From positions 62,001-126,000 of the forward strand of contig NZ_RQPI01000009.1 of NCBI RefSeq assembly GCF_003854965.1: a stretch of DNA of 64,000 bases. The letters are read 5' to 3'. This document shows positions 24,774 through 32,983 of this stretch, in pieces. Source of the stretch: Paenibacillus rhizophilus. GTDB lineage: Bacteria > Bacillota > Bacilli > Paenibacillales > Paenibacillaceae. The notes beneath the pieces were generated by a model that did not search any database, was not told the DNA's origin, and saw only the letters and a program-made list of their open reading frames with translations. How positions within the stretch are numbered: the stretch's first letter is position 1; each line of letters begins with the position of its first letter. Made by a program: the position numbers and the translations under genes.

Positions 24774-25796
24774 ATGATTAAGCTCAGTGTGCTTGACCAG
24801 TCGCCGGTATCGGAAGGAAGCTCGCCTGCCGAGGCGCTCGCACAGACCGCCGCTCTGGCCCAGGAAGCCGAAAGGCTCGGTTATTTCCGCTTCTGGGTAG
24901 CGGAGCATCATTTTGCGCCCGGCCTTGCCGGATCGAGTCCGGAGGTGCTCATGGCGCATTTGGCGGCCGTTACCTCTTCCATCCGAATCGGCTCAGGAGG
25001 TATCCTGCTCCCCCACTATAGCGCATACAAAGTTGCGGAGAATTTCCGTGTGCTGCAGGCCCTTTATCCCGGGCGCATTGATCTGGGGATCGGCCGGGCA
25101 GCCGGCGGGGGCGTTCTGGCCGTCCGCGCTTTGCAAGAATACGGAAAGGCTGGCCCGGACCATTATTCCCTGCAGATTGCGGATCTAATCGCCTATCTGA
25201 ACAATGGAGCGGACCTGCATCACCGTTTTGCGGGGCTTCAGGCCATGCCTGTCGTTGCCTCCCCGCCTGAGATTTGGCTGCTCGGTTCGAGCAGGGACAG
25301 CGCGGAATTAGCCGCGAGGCTGGGAACAGGGCTGGCTTTTGCCCATTTCATTAACTTCAGCGAAGGGGAGGCGGCGATGGCGGCCTATCGCGCTCATTTT
25401 TGCCCATCGCCTTTGTTGTTAAAGCCCCAAGGCATGGTCGCCGTGTTCGCTGCCTGCGCGGAGACAGCCGAAGAAGCGGACCGGCTGGCTTCCAGCATGG
25501 ACCTCTCGGCCGTCCTGCTGGACAAGACGCATGTCTCCACCCCGACGCCTTCCGTCGAGTCCGCGCTTTCATATCCCTATACGCCTTATGAGAAGCACAT
25601 CGTTAATGAGAACCGCAAACATATACTGGTCGGCTCTCCCGAAGAGATCCGCGATCAGCTGCTCGAAATTTGCGCGCGGTTCGGCTGCGAGGAAGTGATC
25701 ATCGCCAGCGTGATGCACGACTTTTCGGATAAGCTGAAATCCTATCGTCTGATCGCGGAAGCATGCGGGCTGGCCGGGCGTCAGTCTCCCAGTTAG
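24774..25796 (+). CDS. LLM-class (luciferase-like) flavin-dependent oxidoreductase
   Basis: 340 aa TIM-barrel of the bacterial luciferase family (MsnO8-like subgroup). It starts IKLSVLDQSPVSEGSSPAEAL; the conserved FWVAEHHFAPGLAGSSPEV and IRIGSGGILLPHYSAYKVAE segments and the GRIDLGIGRAAGG stretch line the FMN pocket. It uses reduced flavin and oxygen, or F420 in other lineages, to oxidise an unknown substrate. The ATG at 24774 follows AAAGGATG. Flanked by terminators on both sides, so monocistronic. Confidence 0.88.
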   Translation: MIKLSVLDQSPVSEGSSPAEALAQTAALAQEAERLGYFRFWVAEHHFAPGLAGSSPEVLMAHLAAVTSSIRIGSGGILLPHYSAYKVAENFRVLQALYPGRIDLGIGRAAGGGVLAVRALQEYGKAGPDHYSLQIADLIAYLNNGADLHHRFAGLQAMPVVASPPEIWLLGSSRDSAELAARLGTGLAFAHFINFSEGEAAMAAYRAHFCPSPLLLKPQGMVAVFAACAETAEEADRLASSMDLSAVLLDKTHVSTPTPSVESALSYPYTPYEKHIVNENRKHILVGSPEEIRDQLLEICARFGCEEVIIASVMHDFSDKLKSYRLIAEACGLAGRQSPS

Positions 25797-25882
25797 CAGC
25801 TGTTTTTGGCGCTTTGCCGGTTGAAATAAGTAGCTCATCATGTTACATATCAGATGAAAGGGAAACGAAAAGCACGGTTCTG

Positions 25883-25926
25883 AAGCCTTCCGAAGGGGGA
25901 ATTCTCTTTTCGGGAGGCTTTTTTTA
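25883..25926 (+). terminator. Rho-independent terminator
   Basis: AAGCCTTCCGAA pairs with TTCGGGAGGCTT and is followed by seven T. Confidence 0.9.
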
Positions 25927-25971
25927 TCATGCGGACGAATGGAGAAAGCGTTAATACCTGAAAAATAAGGC

Positions 25972-26084
25972 TTGACGCTTTTCAAAGAGCCTGTATCCTG
26001 AAATAGAGCTAATGTGCGGCATGTCCGAAGATATGCGGCTGCTGGCGGCAGCCGGGACAAGGTTCAGGATAAAGGTGCAGGAGG
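25972..26084 (+). promoter_or_regulatory. Promoter-like boxes and structured leader of fhs
   Basis: TTGACG (25972-25977), a 16-bp spacer and TATCCT (25994-25999) could form a sigma-A promoter. Overlapping the -10, ATCCTGAA (25996-26003) pairs exactly with TTCAGGAT (26063-26070). This encloses a 7-bp hairpin, CGGCTGC-TGGCG-GCAGCCG (26036-26054). The ribosome site AGGAGG follows at 26079-26084. Promoter and long-range stem cannot both use the same bases in the transcript, so one of the two readings is wrong. No known riboswitch core (ZTP, THF) was recognised. Confidence 0.45.
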
Positions 26085-26097
26085 TCTATATACAGAT

Positions 26098-27732
26098 ATG
26101 AGGTTAATTACGGAAGTAGCGGCAGAGACAGGCATTCAGGAAGATCATCTGGAGTTATACGGCAAATATAAGGCAAAGTTGGCACCATCCCTGTGGGATG
26201 AGATCAAGGGCCGTCCCGACGGCAAGCTGGTGCTGGTTACCGCCATCAACCCGACGCCAGCGGGAGAAGGGAAGACACTGACGACCATCGGGCTCGCGCA
26301 GGCCATGAACAAGGCGGGCGTCAAGACGGTGGCCGCGCTGCGGGAACCTTCTCTCGGACCCTGCCTTGGCATGAAGGGCGGGGCAACGGGCAGCGGCAAA
26401 GCGCAGATTGTTCCGGCCGACGAGATCAATCTGCATTTTACGGGCGATATCCATGCGGTGACGTCAGCGCATAATCTGCTGTCGGCCATGATTGACAATC
26501 ACATCTTCCAGGGCAACGAGCTGGGGCTGGACCCGCAGCGGATTGTGTGGAAACGGGTGATGGACATGAACGACCGCAGCCTCCGCAGTGTCGTCACGGG
26601 GCTTGGCGACGGCAACGGGATCGTCCGGGAGAGCGGCTTTCAGATCACTACCGCTTCGGAAATTATGGCTGTGCTGTGCCTGTGCGATAATTTGCCCGAT
26701 CTGCGGGAACGTCTTGGCCGGATGCTGATCGGCTATGACCTTGAAGGGCAGCCGGTGACGGCGGGCGGACTGAAGGCGGTGGATGCGATGACCGCTCTGC
26801 TGAAAGAGGCGGTTAAGCCGAATCTGGTGCAGACGCTCGAGGGAACACCGGTAATTGTGCACGGCGGTCCGTTTGCCAATATCGCGCACGGCTGCAGCAG
26901 CGTGATCGGCACCCGCTACGCGCTTAAGCTCGGCGAAGTCGTTGTGACGGAAGCGGGCTTCGGCGCCGATCTCGGGGCGGAGAAGTTCATGGACATCAAA
27001 TGCCGGCAGTCGGGTCTTAAGCCCTCCGCCGCCGTACTGGTCGTTACGGTAAAATCGCTGAAATATAACGGCGGTGCCCCCAAGGGAGAGCTTTACGCCG
27101 GAAACCGGGCCGCTCTGCTTGCCGGAATGGCCAATATGGAACGCCACATCAATAATTTGCGGAAATTCGGTGTTCCGGTCGTAGTGGCGCTCAATCATTT
27201 TGAAGGCGACAGCCAGGCGGAGATTCAGGAAGTGCTGGCGGCTTGCCGCCGACTGGGCGTACCCGCCGCCATTTCCAAGGCGTGGGCCGAAGGCGGTGCG
27301 GGAGGCCTGGAGCTGGCGACCGAGCTGAAGAAGCTTCTGGCCGTAAGTGATGCGTCTTCTTTTGCTCCTTTATACGAGAACGAACTGGACATTCCGTCGA
27401 AGATCGGCAAAATCGTCAAGGAAATCTACCACGGCGCCGATGTCGCCTTCAGTCCGGCGGCAAAGCGCAGCCTGGCGCTCATCGAAAGACTGGGCCTAAG
27501 CCGCCTGCAGGTTTGCATGGCCAAGACCCCTTATTCCTTCTCCGACCAGCCACGACTGCTCGGCGCGCCGCGGGGCTTCACCGTTCAGGTGCGCGATATT
27601 ACGCTGTCGCTGGGAGCGGGCTTTGCCGTTGTCATTACAGGCAGCATCGTCACTATGCCTGGGCTTCCCGCCAAGCCCGCCGCCGAAGGGCTGCGGATCG
27701 ATGAGGAAGGACGCCTGCTCGGTCTGTTATAG
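26098..27732 (+). CDS. fhs: Formate--tetrahydrofolate ligase
   Basis: 544 aa. ATP-dependent formation of 10-formyl-THF from formate and THF, entry to the one-carbon pool. Diagnostic segments include the P-loop TPAGEGKTLTTIGLAQAMNK, EPSLGPCLGMKGGATG, FTGDIHAVTSAHNLL and the TEAGFGADLGAEKF stretch. The start is ATG 26098, giving the family N-terminus LITEVAAETGI; AGGAGG is 13 bases upstream, a long but usable spacing. It stands alone, with a terminator at 27764-27798. The nearby formate/nitrite channel could supply formate, though it is a separate transcription unit. Confidence 0.95.
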   Translation: MRLITEVAAETGIQEDHLELYGKYKAKLAPSLWDEIKGRPDGKLVLVTAINPTPAGEGKTLTTIGLAQAMNKAGVKTVAALREPSLGPCLGMKGGATGSGKAQIVPADEINLHFTGDIHAVTSAHNLLSAMIDNHIFQGNELGLDPQRIVWKRVMDMNDRSLRSVVTGLGDGNGIVRESGFQITTASEIMAVLCLCDNLPDLRERLGRMLIGYDLEGQPVTAGGLKAVDAMTALLKEAVKPNLVQTLEGTPVIVHGGPFANIAHGCSSVIGTRYALKLGEVVVTEAGFGADLGAEKFMDIKCRQSGLKPSAAVLVVTVKSLKYNGGAPKGELYAGNRAALLAGMANMERHINNLRKFGVPVVVALNHFEGDSQAEIQEVLAACRRLGVPAAISKAWAEGGAGGLELATELKKLLAVSDASSFAPLYENELDIPSKIGKIVKEIYHGADVAFSPAAKRSLALIERLGLSRLQVCMAKTPYSFSDQPRLLGAPRGFTVQVRDITLSLGAGFAVVITGSIVTMPGLPAKPAAEGLRIDEEGRLLGLL

Positions 27733-27763
27733 CTTAAATTTTAAACTTTTACAGAATTTACAG

Positions 27764-27798
27764 AACCCCCGGTTTCGCAAGTGAAACCGGGGGTTTTT
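27764..27798 (+). terminator. Rho-independent terminator of fhs
   Basis: AACCCCCGGTTTC pairs with GAAACCGGGGGTT across a six-base loop and is followed by TTTT. Confidence 0.92.
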
Positions 27799-27916
27799 CC
27801 ATTCCTTCCGCTGACATAATGTAAGGGCAAGCGGGCAAAACTAAAACAGACTTATGCCGAAGCGGTTTTACTTTAAATTGTGAACAATATGTTAATTGGC
27901 AAAAAAATGATTGAAA

Positions 27917-27939
27917 TGTGATAATTATCACAATATAAT
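27917..27939 (+). promoter_or_regulatory. Fnr/CRP-type palindrome overlapping the nox promoter
   Basis: TGTGATAATTATCACA (27917-27932) is a perfect 16-bp palindrome of the TGTGA-N6-TCACA class used by Fnr/CRP-family regulators. TATAAT follows at once (27934-27939), so the site occupies the core promoter spacer, a geometry that suits repression. The same core recurs before the formate/nitrite channel gene. Confidence 0.75.
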
Positions 27940-28019
27940 GAACATATAAAGTGAAAAAAATCACATTAACAAACGTTTTATACAAAAAAAGGCTTTGCAA
28001 ATTGGAGGAGGAAGAAACT

Positions 28020-29384
28020 ATGAAAGTAGCCGTTATCGGATGCACCCACGCAGGAACCGCCGCCATTGTCAATACAGCCCAGCTGTACCCGGAAGCCGAG
28101 ATTACCGTGTATGAGCGCAACGACAACATCTCGTTCTTGTCCTGCGGCATAGCGCTGTATGTCGGAGGCGTTGTGAAGGACCCGCAGGGGCTGTTCTATT
28201 CGTCCCCGGAGAAGCTGGCTGAGCTTGGAGTCAAGACCAACATGCGCCATGAGGTTGTCTCCGTCGATACAAAGAACAAAACGCTGCGCGCCCGCAACCT
28301 GAACACGGGCAAGGAATTTGACGACACCTACGACAAGCTGATTGTAACGACGGGTTCTTGGCCGATCGTGCCGAAGCTTGAGGGAATGGAGCTTGATAAT
28401 ATTCTGCTCTCAAAAAACTTCCATCATTCCAATACGATTATCGAAAAAGCGCAGCGAGCGAACCATATCGCCGTCGTGGGAGCGGGCTATATCGGCGTCG
28501 AACTGGTCGAGGCATTCCAGCTTAACGGCAAAAAGGTTACGCTGATCGATGCGGAGACGCGCATCCTGAGCAAATATCTGGACGCCGAGTTTACGAATCC
28601 GATCGAACAATCGCTGAAGGATCACGGTATCGAGCTGGCGCTCGGCGAGAAGGTCAGCTCCTTCAAAGGCGAAGACGGCAAGGTAACGACAATCGTTACG
28701 GATAAGGGCGAATACAAAGCGGATCTCGTTATCCTCTGCATCGGTTTCCGTCCGAACACGGAACTGCTTAAGGGGCAGGTCAATATGCTGGACAACGGCG
28801 CGATTATCGTGGACAACTATATGCGCACCAGCGCGCCGGATGTCTTTGCTGCCGGAGACAGCTGCGCCATCCATTACAACCCGACCGGCAAAACAGCCTA
28901 CATCCCGCTGGCCACCAACGCCGTGCGTATGGGCACGCTGGTCGCCCGCAATCTGGTGAACAATACGATACCTTACATGGGAACTCAAGGGACTTCCGGC
29001 ATTAAAATTTACGAAGACAACATCGCCGGAACCGGCTTGACCGAAGCTGCTGCCAAGCACGAAGGAATCAATGCCGAAGCGGTCATGATTACGGACAACT
29101 ACCGTCCGGAGTTTATGCCGACTTTTGAGGAATTGCAGCTTAAAGTGGTGTTTGAACGCGACACGCGCCGGATTCTCGGAGCACAAATCATGTCGAAAAT
29201 GGATTTGACGCAGTCGATCAATACGATCTCCGTCTGCATCCAAAACGGGATGACGGTCGATCAGCTCGCCTTTATCGACTTCTTCTTCCAGCCCCATTAC
29301 AATAAGCCGTGGAACTTCCTGAACACGGCAGGACTTCAAGCGCTGCCGAAATCAGTGGAAAGCAAACAGCCGGTCAGAGCGTAA
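28020..29384 (+). CDS. FAD-dependent NADH oxidase / CoA-disulfide reductase family
   Basis: 454 aa, the size of H2O-forming NADH oxidases (NOX) and CoA-disulfide reductases. FAD motif: VIGCTHAGTAAI; the single redox cysteine lies in SFLSCGIALYVGG (about residue 42); the second dinucleotide fold for NADH is VVGAGYIGVELVEAF; the C-terminal FAD contact is APDVFAAGDSC. A water-forming NADH oxidase would remove oxygen and recycle NAD+. Start: ATG 28020 after GGAGGAGGAAG. An Fnr-type palindrome in the promoter suggests oxygen control. The two family activities cannot be separated by sequence here. Confidence 0.88.
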   Translation: MKVAVIGCTHAGTAAIVNTAQLYPEAEITVYERNDNISFLSCGIALYVGGVVKDPQGLFYSSPEKLAELGVKTNMRHEVVSVDTKNKTLRARNLNTGKEFDDTYDKLIVTTGSWPIVPKLEGMELDNILLSKNFHHSNTIIEKAQRANHIAVVGAGYIGVELVEAFQLNGKKVTLIDAETRILSKYLDAEFTNPIEQSLKDHGIELALGEKVSSFKGEDGKVTTIVTDKGEYKADLVILCIGFRPNTELLKGQVNMLDNGAIIVDNYMRTSAPDVFAAGDSCAIHYNPTGKTAYIPLATNAVRMGTLVARNLVNNTIPYMGTQGTSGIKIYEDNIAGTGLTEAAAKHEGINAEAVMITDNYRPEFMPTFEELQLKVVFERDTRRILGAQIMSKMDLTQSINTISVCIQNGMTVDQLAFIDFFFQPHYNKPWNFLNTAGLQALPKSVESKQPVRA

Positions 29385-29431
29385 ACGGCCGGCGGCAGGG
29401 GTACTAGCTAAATCGAACTATCCATTATATC

Positions 29432-29463
29432 AACCGGAGCCGGATGCGGCTCCGGTTTTTTAT
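29432..29463 (+). terminator. Rho-independent terminator
   Basis: AACCGGAGCC pairs with GGCTCCGGTT around a GGATGC loop and is followed by a T run. Confidence 0.92.
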
Positions 29464-29572
29464 GTTTTTCGGGAGCTGGCCCAAGCTTAACTCAGACCGA
29501 ATTAAGGGTTGCTTAACGCCATAATTGTATGCACTTTTTTACAGTTTTCGGAAGCGGTTTAAAGTTTGACAC

Positions 29573-29647
29573 ACTGGTGAAAAATTTCACTAGTGGTTTT
29601 CTTGAGTGATAATTATCACGTAAATGTGGGGGGCAAAGAGCTACAAT
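29573..29647 (+). promoter_or_regulatory. Fnr-type activated promoter of the formate/nitrite channel gene
   Basis: GTGATAATTATCAC (29606-29619) is a perfect palindrome identical in its 14-bp core to the site before the NADH oxidase. TACAAT at 29642-29647 gives a start near 29654, placing the palindrome centre at -41.5, the classic position for Fnr/CRP activation. A second palindrome, ACTGGTGAAA-AA-TTTCACTAGT with one mismatch (29573-29594), lies just upstream and may bind another regulator. Confidence 0.75.
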
Positions 29648-29692
29648 GGGCGTAAAGGAAAAATTTAAAGTAAATAGAAGGAGACAGGAACC

Positions 29693-30520
29693 ATGGCTTA
29701 TAACAAACCGCAGCAAATAGCGGAAGTAACGGTGGAGAACGGCATCAAGAAGGCGCATAACCCTCTTGCCACCGTACTTATTCTCGGATTTTTAGGGGGA
29801 GCGTTTATCGCCCTGGGATTTTTGCTTGATATCCGCGTCATCGCCAGCGCGCCGAAGGAATGGGGATCCATCGCTAACTTTATCGGGGCCGCAGTGTTCC
29901 CGGTCGGGCTGATTCTCGTGCTTCTGGCAGGCGGCGAACTGTTGACCGGCAATATGATGGCTGTGCCGCTCGCATTGATGTCGAAGAAGATTTCATTCGC
30001 AGAAACCATTAAGAATCTGATTCTTATTACGCTGAGCAATTTGGCGGGCGCGCTGTTCGTGGCTTATTTCTTCGGCCATATCGTCGGTCTGACCGCCGAC
30101 GGCGTTTATCTCGATAAGGTAGTCGACATGGCGGGACATAAACTGGACGCCACCTTCCTGCAAGCTTTTATTTCGGGTATCGGCTGTAACTGGCTGGTTG
30201 CCCTGGCCGTTTGGCTGTCCTACGGCGCCGACAATTTCAGCGGCAAAATTCTCGGCATCTGGTTCCCGACCATGGCTTTCGTTGCCATCGGGTTCCAGCA
30301 CGTTGTCGCCAACATGTTCCTGATTCCGGCGGCCATTTTCGAAGGCCATTTCACATGGGGGCAATACGTTGGCAATTTCATTCCGGTCTGGCTCGGCAAC
30401 CTAACAGGCGGAGCGCTGTTTGTAGCCGCCGCCTACTGGAACGCCTACCTGCGCAAATCGCCTGCTGCGGTTCAATCGCTTGACAGCGTGGCTTCCGCCG
30501 GCGTGAAGAAGCACGCTTAA
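29693..30520 (+). CDS. Formate/nitrite transporter family channel (FocA/NirC)
   Basis: 275 aa, six membrane helices as in FocA/NirC/YwcJ. Typical segments are LGGAFIALGFLLDIR, the GAAVFPVGLILVLLAGGELLTGNMM stretch and the GIGCNWLVALAVWLSYGADNFSGK region, which contains the conserved pore elements. It forms a pentameric channel for formate or nitrite. A strong AGAAGGAG site precedes the ATG at 29693. Its Fnr-like promoter suggests anaerobic induction; with the molybdoenzyme downstream, a role in formate or nitrite traffic during anaerobic growth is likely. Confidence 0.9.
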   Translation: MAYNKPQQIAEVTVENGIKKAHNPLATVLILGFLGGAFIALGFLLDIRVIASAPKEWGSIANFIGAAVFPVGLILVLLAGGELLTGNMMAVPLALMSKKISFAETIKNLILITLSNLAGALFVAYFFGHIVGLTADGVYLDKVVDMAGHKLDATFLQAFISGIGCNWLVALAVWLSYGADNFSGKILGIWFPTMAFVAIGFQHVVANMFLIPAAIFEGHFTWGQYVGNFIPVWLGNLTGGALFVAAAYWNAYLRKSPAAVQSLDSVASAGVKKHA

Positions 30521-30574
30521 TAACCGGCGATTAATGCTATAATTTTTTTATACTGCAATGCCTGAACCAATCAA

Positions 30575-30606
30575 GGGTACCGTCTCCGGAGGAGCGGTGC
30601 CCTTTT
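30575..30606 (+). terminator. Rho-independent terminator
   Basis: GGGTACCG pairs with CGGTGCCC (one G-T) and is followed by TTTT, after the channel gene. Confidence 0.85.
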
Positions 30607-30645
30607 GTATGAGCAAACACCCAAGGCAACACAAAATTCGCCGTA

Positions 30646-30775
30646 ATCGCTAACGGTCCGGGGGAACGAAACCGAGGCTTACGGCGAAAAAATAGGGAGT
30701 ATTTCATGTTTTCTATTACCCGGCTTTCACCGGTTCGAATCAGCGGGAGCGTCCCCGTTTTGCTTTACGAATAGA
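30646..30775 (+). promoter_or_regulatory. Structured leader upstream of the molybdopterin oxidoreductase
   Basis: TTCGCCGTAA and TTACGGCGAA (about 30648-30691) form a perfect 10-bp stem around a ~30-nt asymmetric interior that itself holds CGGT/ACCG pairing and a GGGGGAACGAAA stretch. About 50 nt further on, GCGGGAGCGTCCCCGTTTTG looks like a weak intrinsic terminator. An upstream folded domain plus a terminator before a start codon is attenuator or riboswitch architecture. It does not match the molybdenum-cofactor motif or another class I can name. Confidence 0.45.
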
Positions 30776-30825
30776 GATATTCGATTATACAATAAAAGCA
30801 GCAAATACGAGGAGGGCTAAGCGGC

Positions 30826-32892
30826 ATGAACAAACTGGAGAATGGCGTATTTCCAGCCGTATGCTCACTGGATTGTCCCGACACTTGCGGGCTTCTTGTG
30901 CATAAGATAGACGGCAAAATTGTAAAAATCGAAGGAAACCCTGAGCACCCGGTCACCCGGGGCGCCATCTGCAACAAGGTTAGGCATATGGCGCAGCGTA
31001 TCCACCATCCGGACCGTCTGACTACCCCGCTTCGGCGTGTGGGGCAAAAAGGGGAGGCTGTGTTCGAGCCGATAAGCTGGGATGAAGCGATCGCAGAAAT
31101 CGCCGGCAAATTCCGCAGTCTGTCGGAGGAATATGGCCCGGAGAGCATTTTACCTTACAGCTTCTACGGCAACATGGGCGTGCTAAGCGTGGAGGGAATG
31201 GACCGCCGGTTCTTTAACGCGCTTGGAGCGAGCCGCCTGGAGCAGACGATCTGCAACGCCGCCGGAAGCGCGGGCTGGAAATACACGATGGGCTTCAGCG
31301 GCGGGACAAGCCCGGAGGATATCGTGAACGCTGATCTGATCATCGTCTGGGGAGGCAATATCGTCAGCACGAATATGCACCAGGTAGTGCTGGCCGAGCA
31401 GGCCCGTAAGAAGGGAGCCAGAATCGTCGTCATCGACGTTCACAAGAACCGCACGGCACAGTGGGCCGACTGGTTCCTACCGCTCTATCCGGGGACGGAT
31501 GCGGCGCTGGCGCTCGGCATCATGCATATTTTATTCCGCGACGGGCTGACGGACGCGAGTTTCCTCAAGACTTATACGGTGGGGCATGAAGAACTGCGGA
31601 AGCAGGCGGAAGAGTATACGCCGGAGGCTGTGGCGGCCATTACGGGCATCCCAGCTGAAGACATTGAACAGTTGGGTAAACTGTACGGTGAGGCGACGGT
31701 GTCTTTTATCCACATCGGCAACGGGCTTCAACATCACGACAACGGCGGCATGGCGGTGCGCAGCATCGCCTGTCTGCCGGCGCTGACCGGACAGTGGCTG
31801 AAGACGGGGGGAGGCGCAATCAAGGGCAACGGCGGGTATGCCGCGATGAATTCCCGGGCGCTAGAGCGTCCTGATCTTCGCCCGAACCCGCGGGCGCGGA
31901 GCATTAATATGAACCGGATCGGTGAAGCGCTTGAAATGACGGAGCAGCCGGTGAAGGCGCTGTTCGTCTATTGCAGCAATCCGGTTGTCGTCGCGCCGGA
32001 AGCGGAGCGGGTGCGGCGCGGATTCGCGCGCGAAGACCTGTTCACGGTCGTGCATGATCTTTTTCTGACCGATACCGCGAAATACGCCGACATTGTGCTG
32101 CCCTCAACGTCGACTTTTGAGAATACCGATTTGTATAGTTCTTACTGGCATCACTATATCCAGGTTCAGGAGCCGGTGCTGGCAGCCCCGGGAGAGTGCA
32201 AAAGCAACGTCGAGCTGTTCTCCCTGCTTGGAAAGGCTATGGGCTTTGACGAGGAAGCCTTCGGGCAAAGCGAGGAGGACATGATCCGCGAGGCGCTGGA
32301 CTACCCGCGCAATCCTTATCTGAACGGAGTTACGCTGGAGCGGCTGAAGGCCGAGCGGCATGTCAAACTGGATATGGCGCCCAAAGAGCGGTACCTGGAC
32401 AATCTGCCCACGCCTTCCGGCAAAATTGAGCTGTACTCCCGGGCGATGGAGAATGCGGGACTGCCGCCGCTGCCGGTCTACACTCCGCTTGTCGAAGGCT
32501 TTGACGGCATTCGGCGGCCGGGCAAGGAAGTACAGTATCCGCTGATGTTCATCTCGCCGCCTAACCACAACTTTCTCAACTCTACCTTCTCCAATATCGC
32601 TAAGCATCAAGCCTTAGAGAAAAGGCCGACTCTGCAAATTCACCCGGCGGATGCCGCGGAACGGGGGATTGCCGACGGTGATGAGGTCAAGGTATATAAC
32701 GACCGCGGCGTGATCGAGATTTGGGCGTCGGTAACCGACCGTATGCTGCCGGGCATCGTTATCAGCCAGGGACTGTGGTGGGAAGGCAAGGACCGCCCGC
32801 AGCGGAGCAATGTGCTGACACCCTCCCGGCTGAGCGATATGGGCAAGGGCGCAACCTTTTTCTCAGCTACCGTTGAAGTTGAACTGCGTTAA
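30826..32892 (+). CDS. Molybdopterin-dependent oxidoreductase (BisC/YyaE-like)
   Basis: 688 aa. The N-terminal 4Fe-4S motif is CSLDCPDTCG with the fourth cysteine in GAICNKVRHM. The molybdopterin-guanine-dinucleotide domains follow, with YSFYGNMGVLSVEGMDRRFF, the DLIIVWGGN segment and a C-terminal dinucleotide-binding beta-barrel (PLMFISPPNHNFLNS). There is no twin-arginine or Sec signal, so it is cytoplasmic. The substrate is unknown; relatives include thiosulfate/polysulfide reductase-like and formate dehydrogenase-like enzymes. GAGGAGGG supports the ATG at 30826. MoaA, MobA and a TorD-like chaperone elsewhere in the window could serve it. An MFS gene follows 58 bp downstream. Confidence 0.9.
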   Translation: MNKLENGVFPAVCSLDCPDTCGLLVHKIDGKIVKIEGNPEHPVTRGAICNKVRHMAQRIHHPDRLTTPLRRVGQKGEAVFEPISWDEAIAEIAGKFRSLSEEYGPESILPYSFYGNMGVLSVEGMDRRFFNALGASRLEQTICNAAGSAGWKYTMGFSGGTSPEDIVNADLIIVWGGNIVSTNMHQVVLAEQARKKGARIVVIDVHKNRTAQWADWFLPLYPGTDAALALGIMHILFRDGLTDASFLKTYTVGHEELRKQAEEYTPEAVAAITGIPAEDIEQLGKLYGEATVSFIHIGNGLQHHDNGGMAVRSIACLPALTGQWLKTGGGAIKGNGGYAAMNSRALERPDLRPNPRARSINMNRIGEALEMTEQPVKALFVYCSNPVVVAPEAERVRRGFAREDLFTVVHDLFLTDTAKYADIVLPSTSTFENTDLYSSYWHHYIQVQEPVLAAPGECKSNVELFSLLGKAMGFDEEAFGQSEEDMIREALDYPRNPYLNGVTLERLKAERHVKLDMAPKERYLDNLPTPSGKIELYSRAMENAGLPPLPVYTPLVEGFDGIRRPGKEVQYPLMFISPPNHNFLNSTFSNIAKHQALEKRPTLQIHPADAAERGIADGDEVKVYNDRGVIEIWASVTDRMLPGIVISQGLWWEGKDRPQRSNVLTPSRLSDMGKGATFFSATVEVELR

Positions 32893-32983
32893 AGCGTCAA
32901 TGCATATGCTTGCCCTGAACGTCTGTTAGACGTAATACTAGATAGCATTAATGACACATAGATTACAGGGGATGTATAGGCAG

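Noticed and set aside
25996-26070. ZTP (pfl) or THF riboswitch before fhs
   Set aside because: The invariant CCGCCTGGGCA-type segment of pfl and the THF core are missing; only a generic stem and hairpin are present.
26014-26097. Upstream extension of fhs by 28 codons
   Set aside because: The family N-terminus begins at LITEVAAETGI, and the extension would cover the leader hairpin and the ribosome site.
30720-30770. tRNA-like T-arm (GGTTCGAATC)
   Set aside because: The flanking bases do not pair as a T-stem or acceptor stem, and no D-arm or anticodon arm can be drawn.
30646-30775. c-di-AMP (ydaO) riboswitch
   Set aside because: A GGGGGAACG stretch and GAATCAGC resemble parts of that motif, but the order and pairing of the conserved blocks do not fit.
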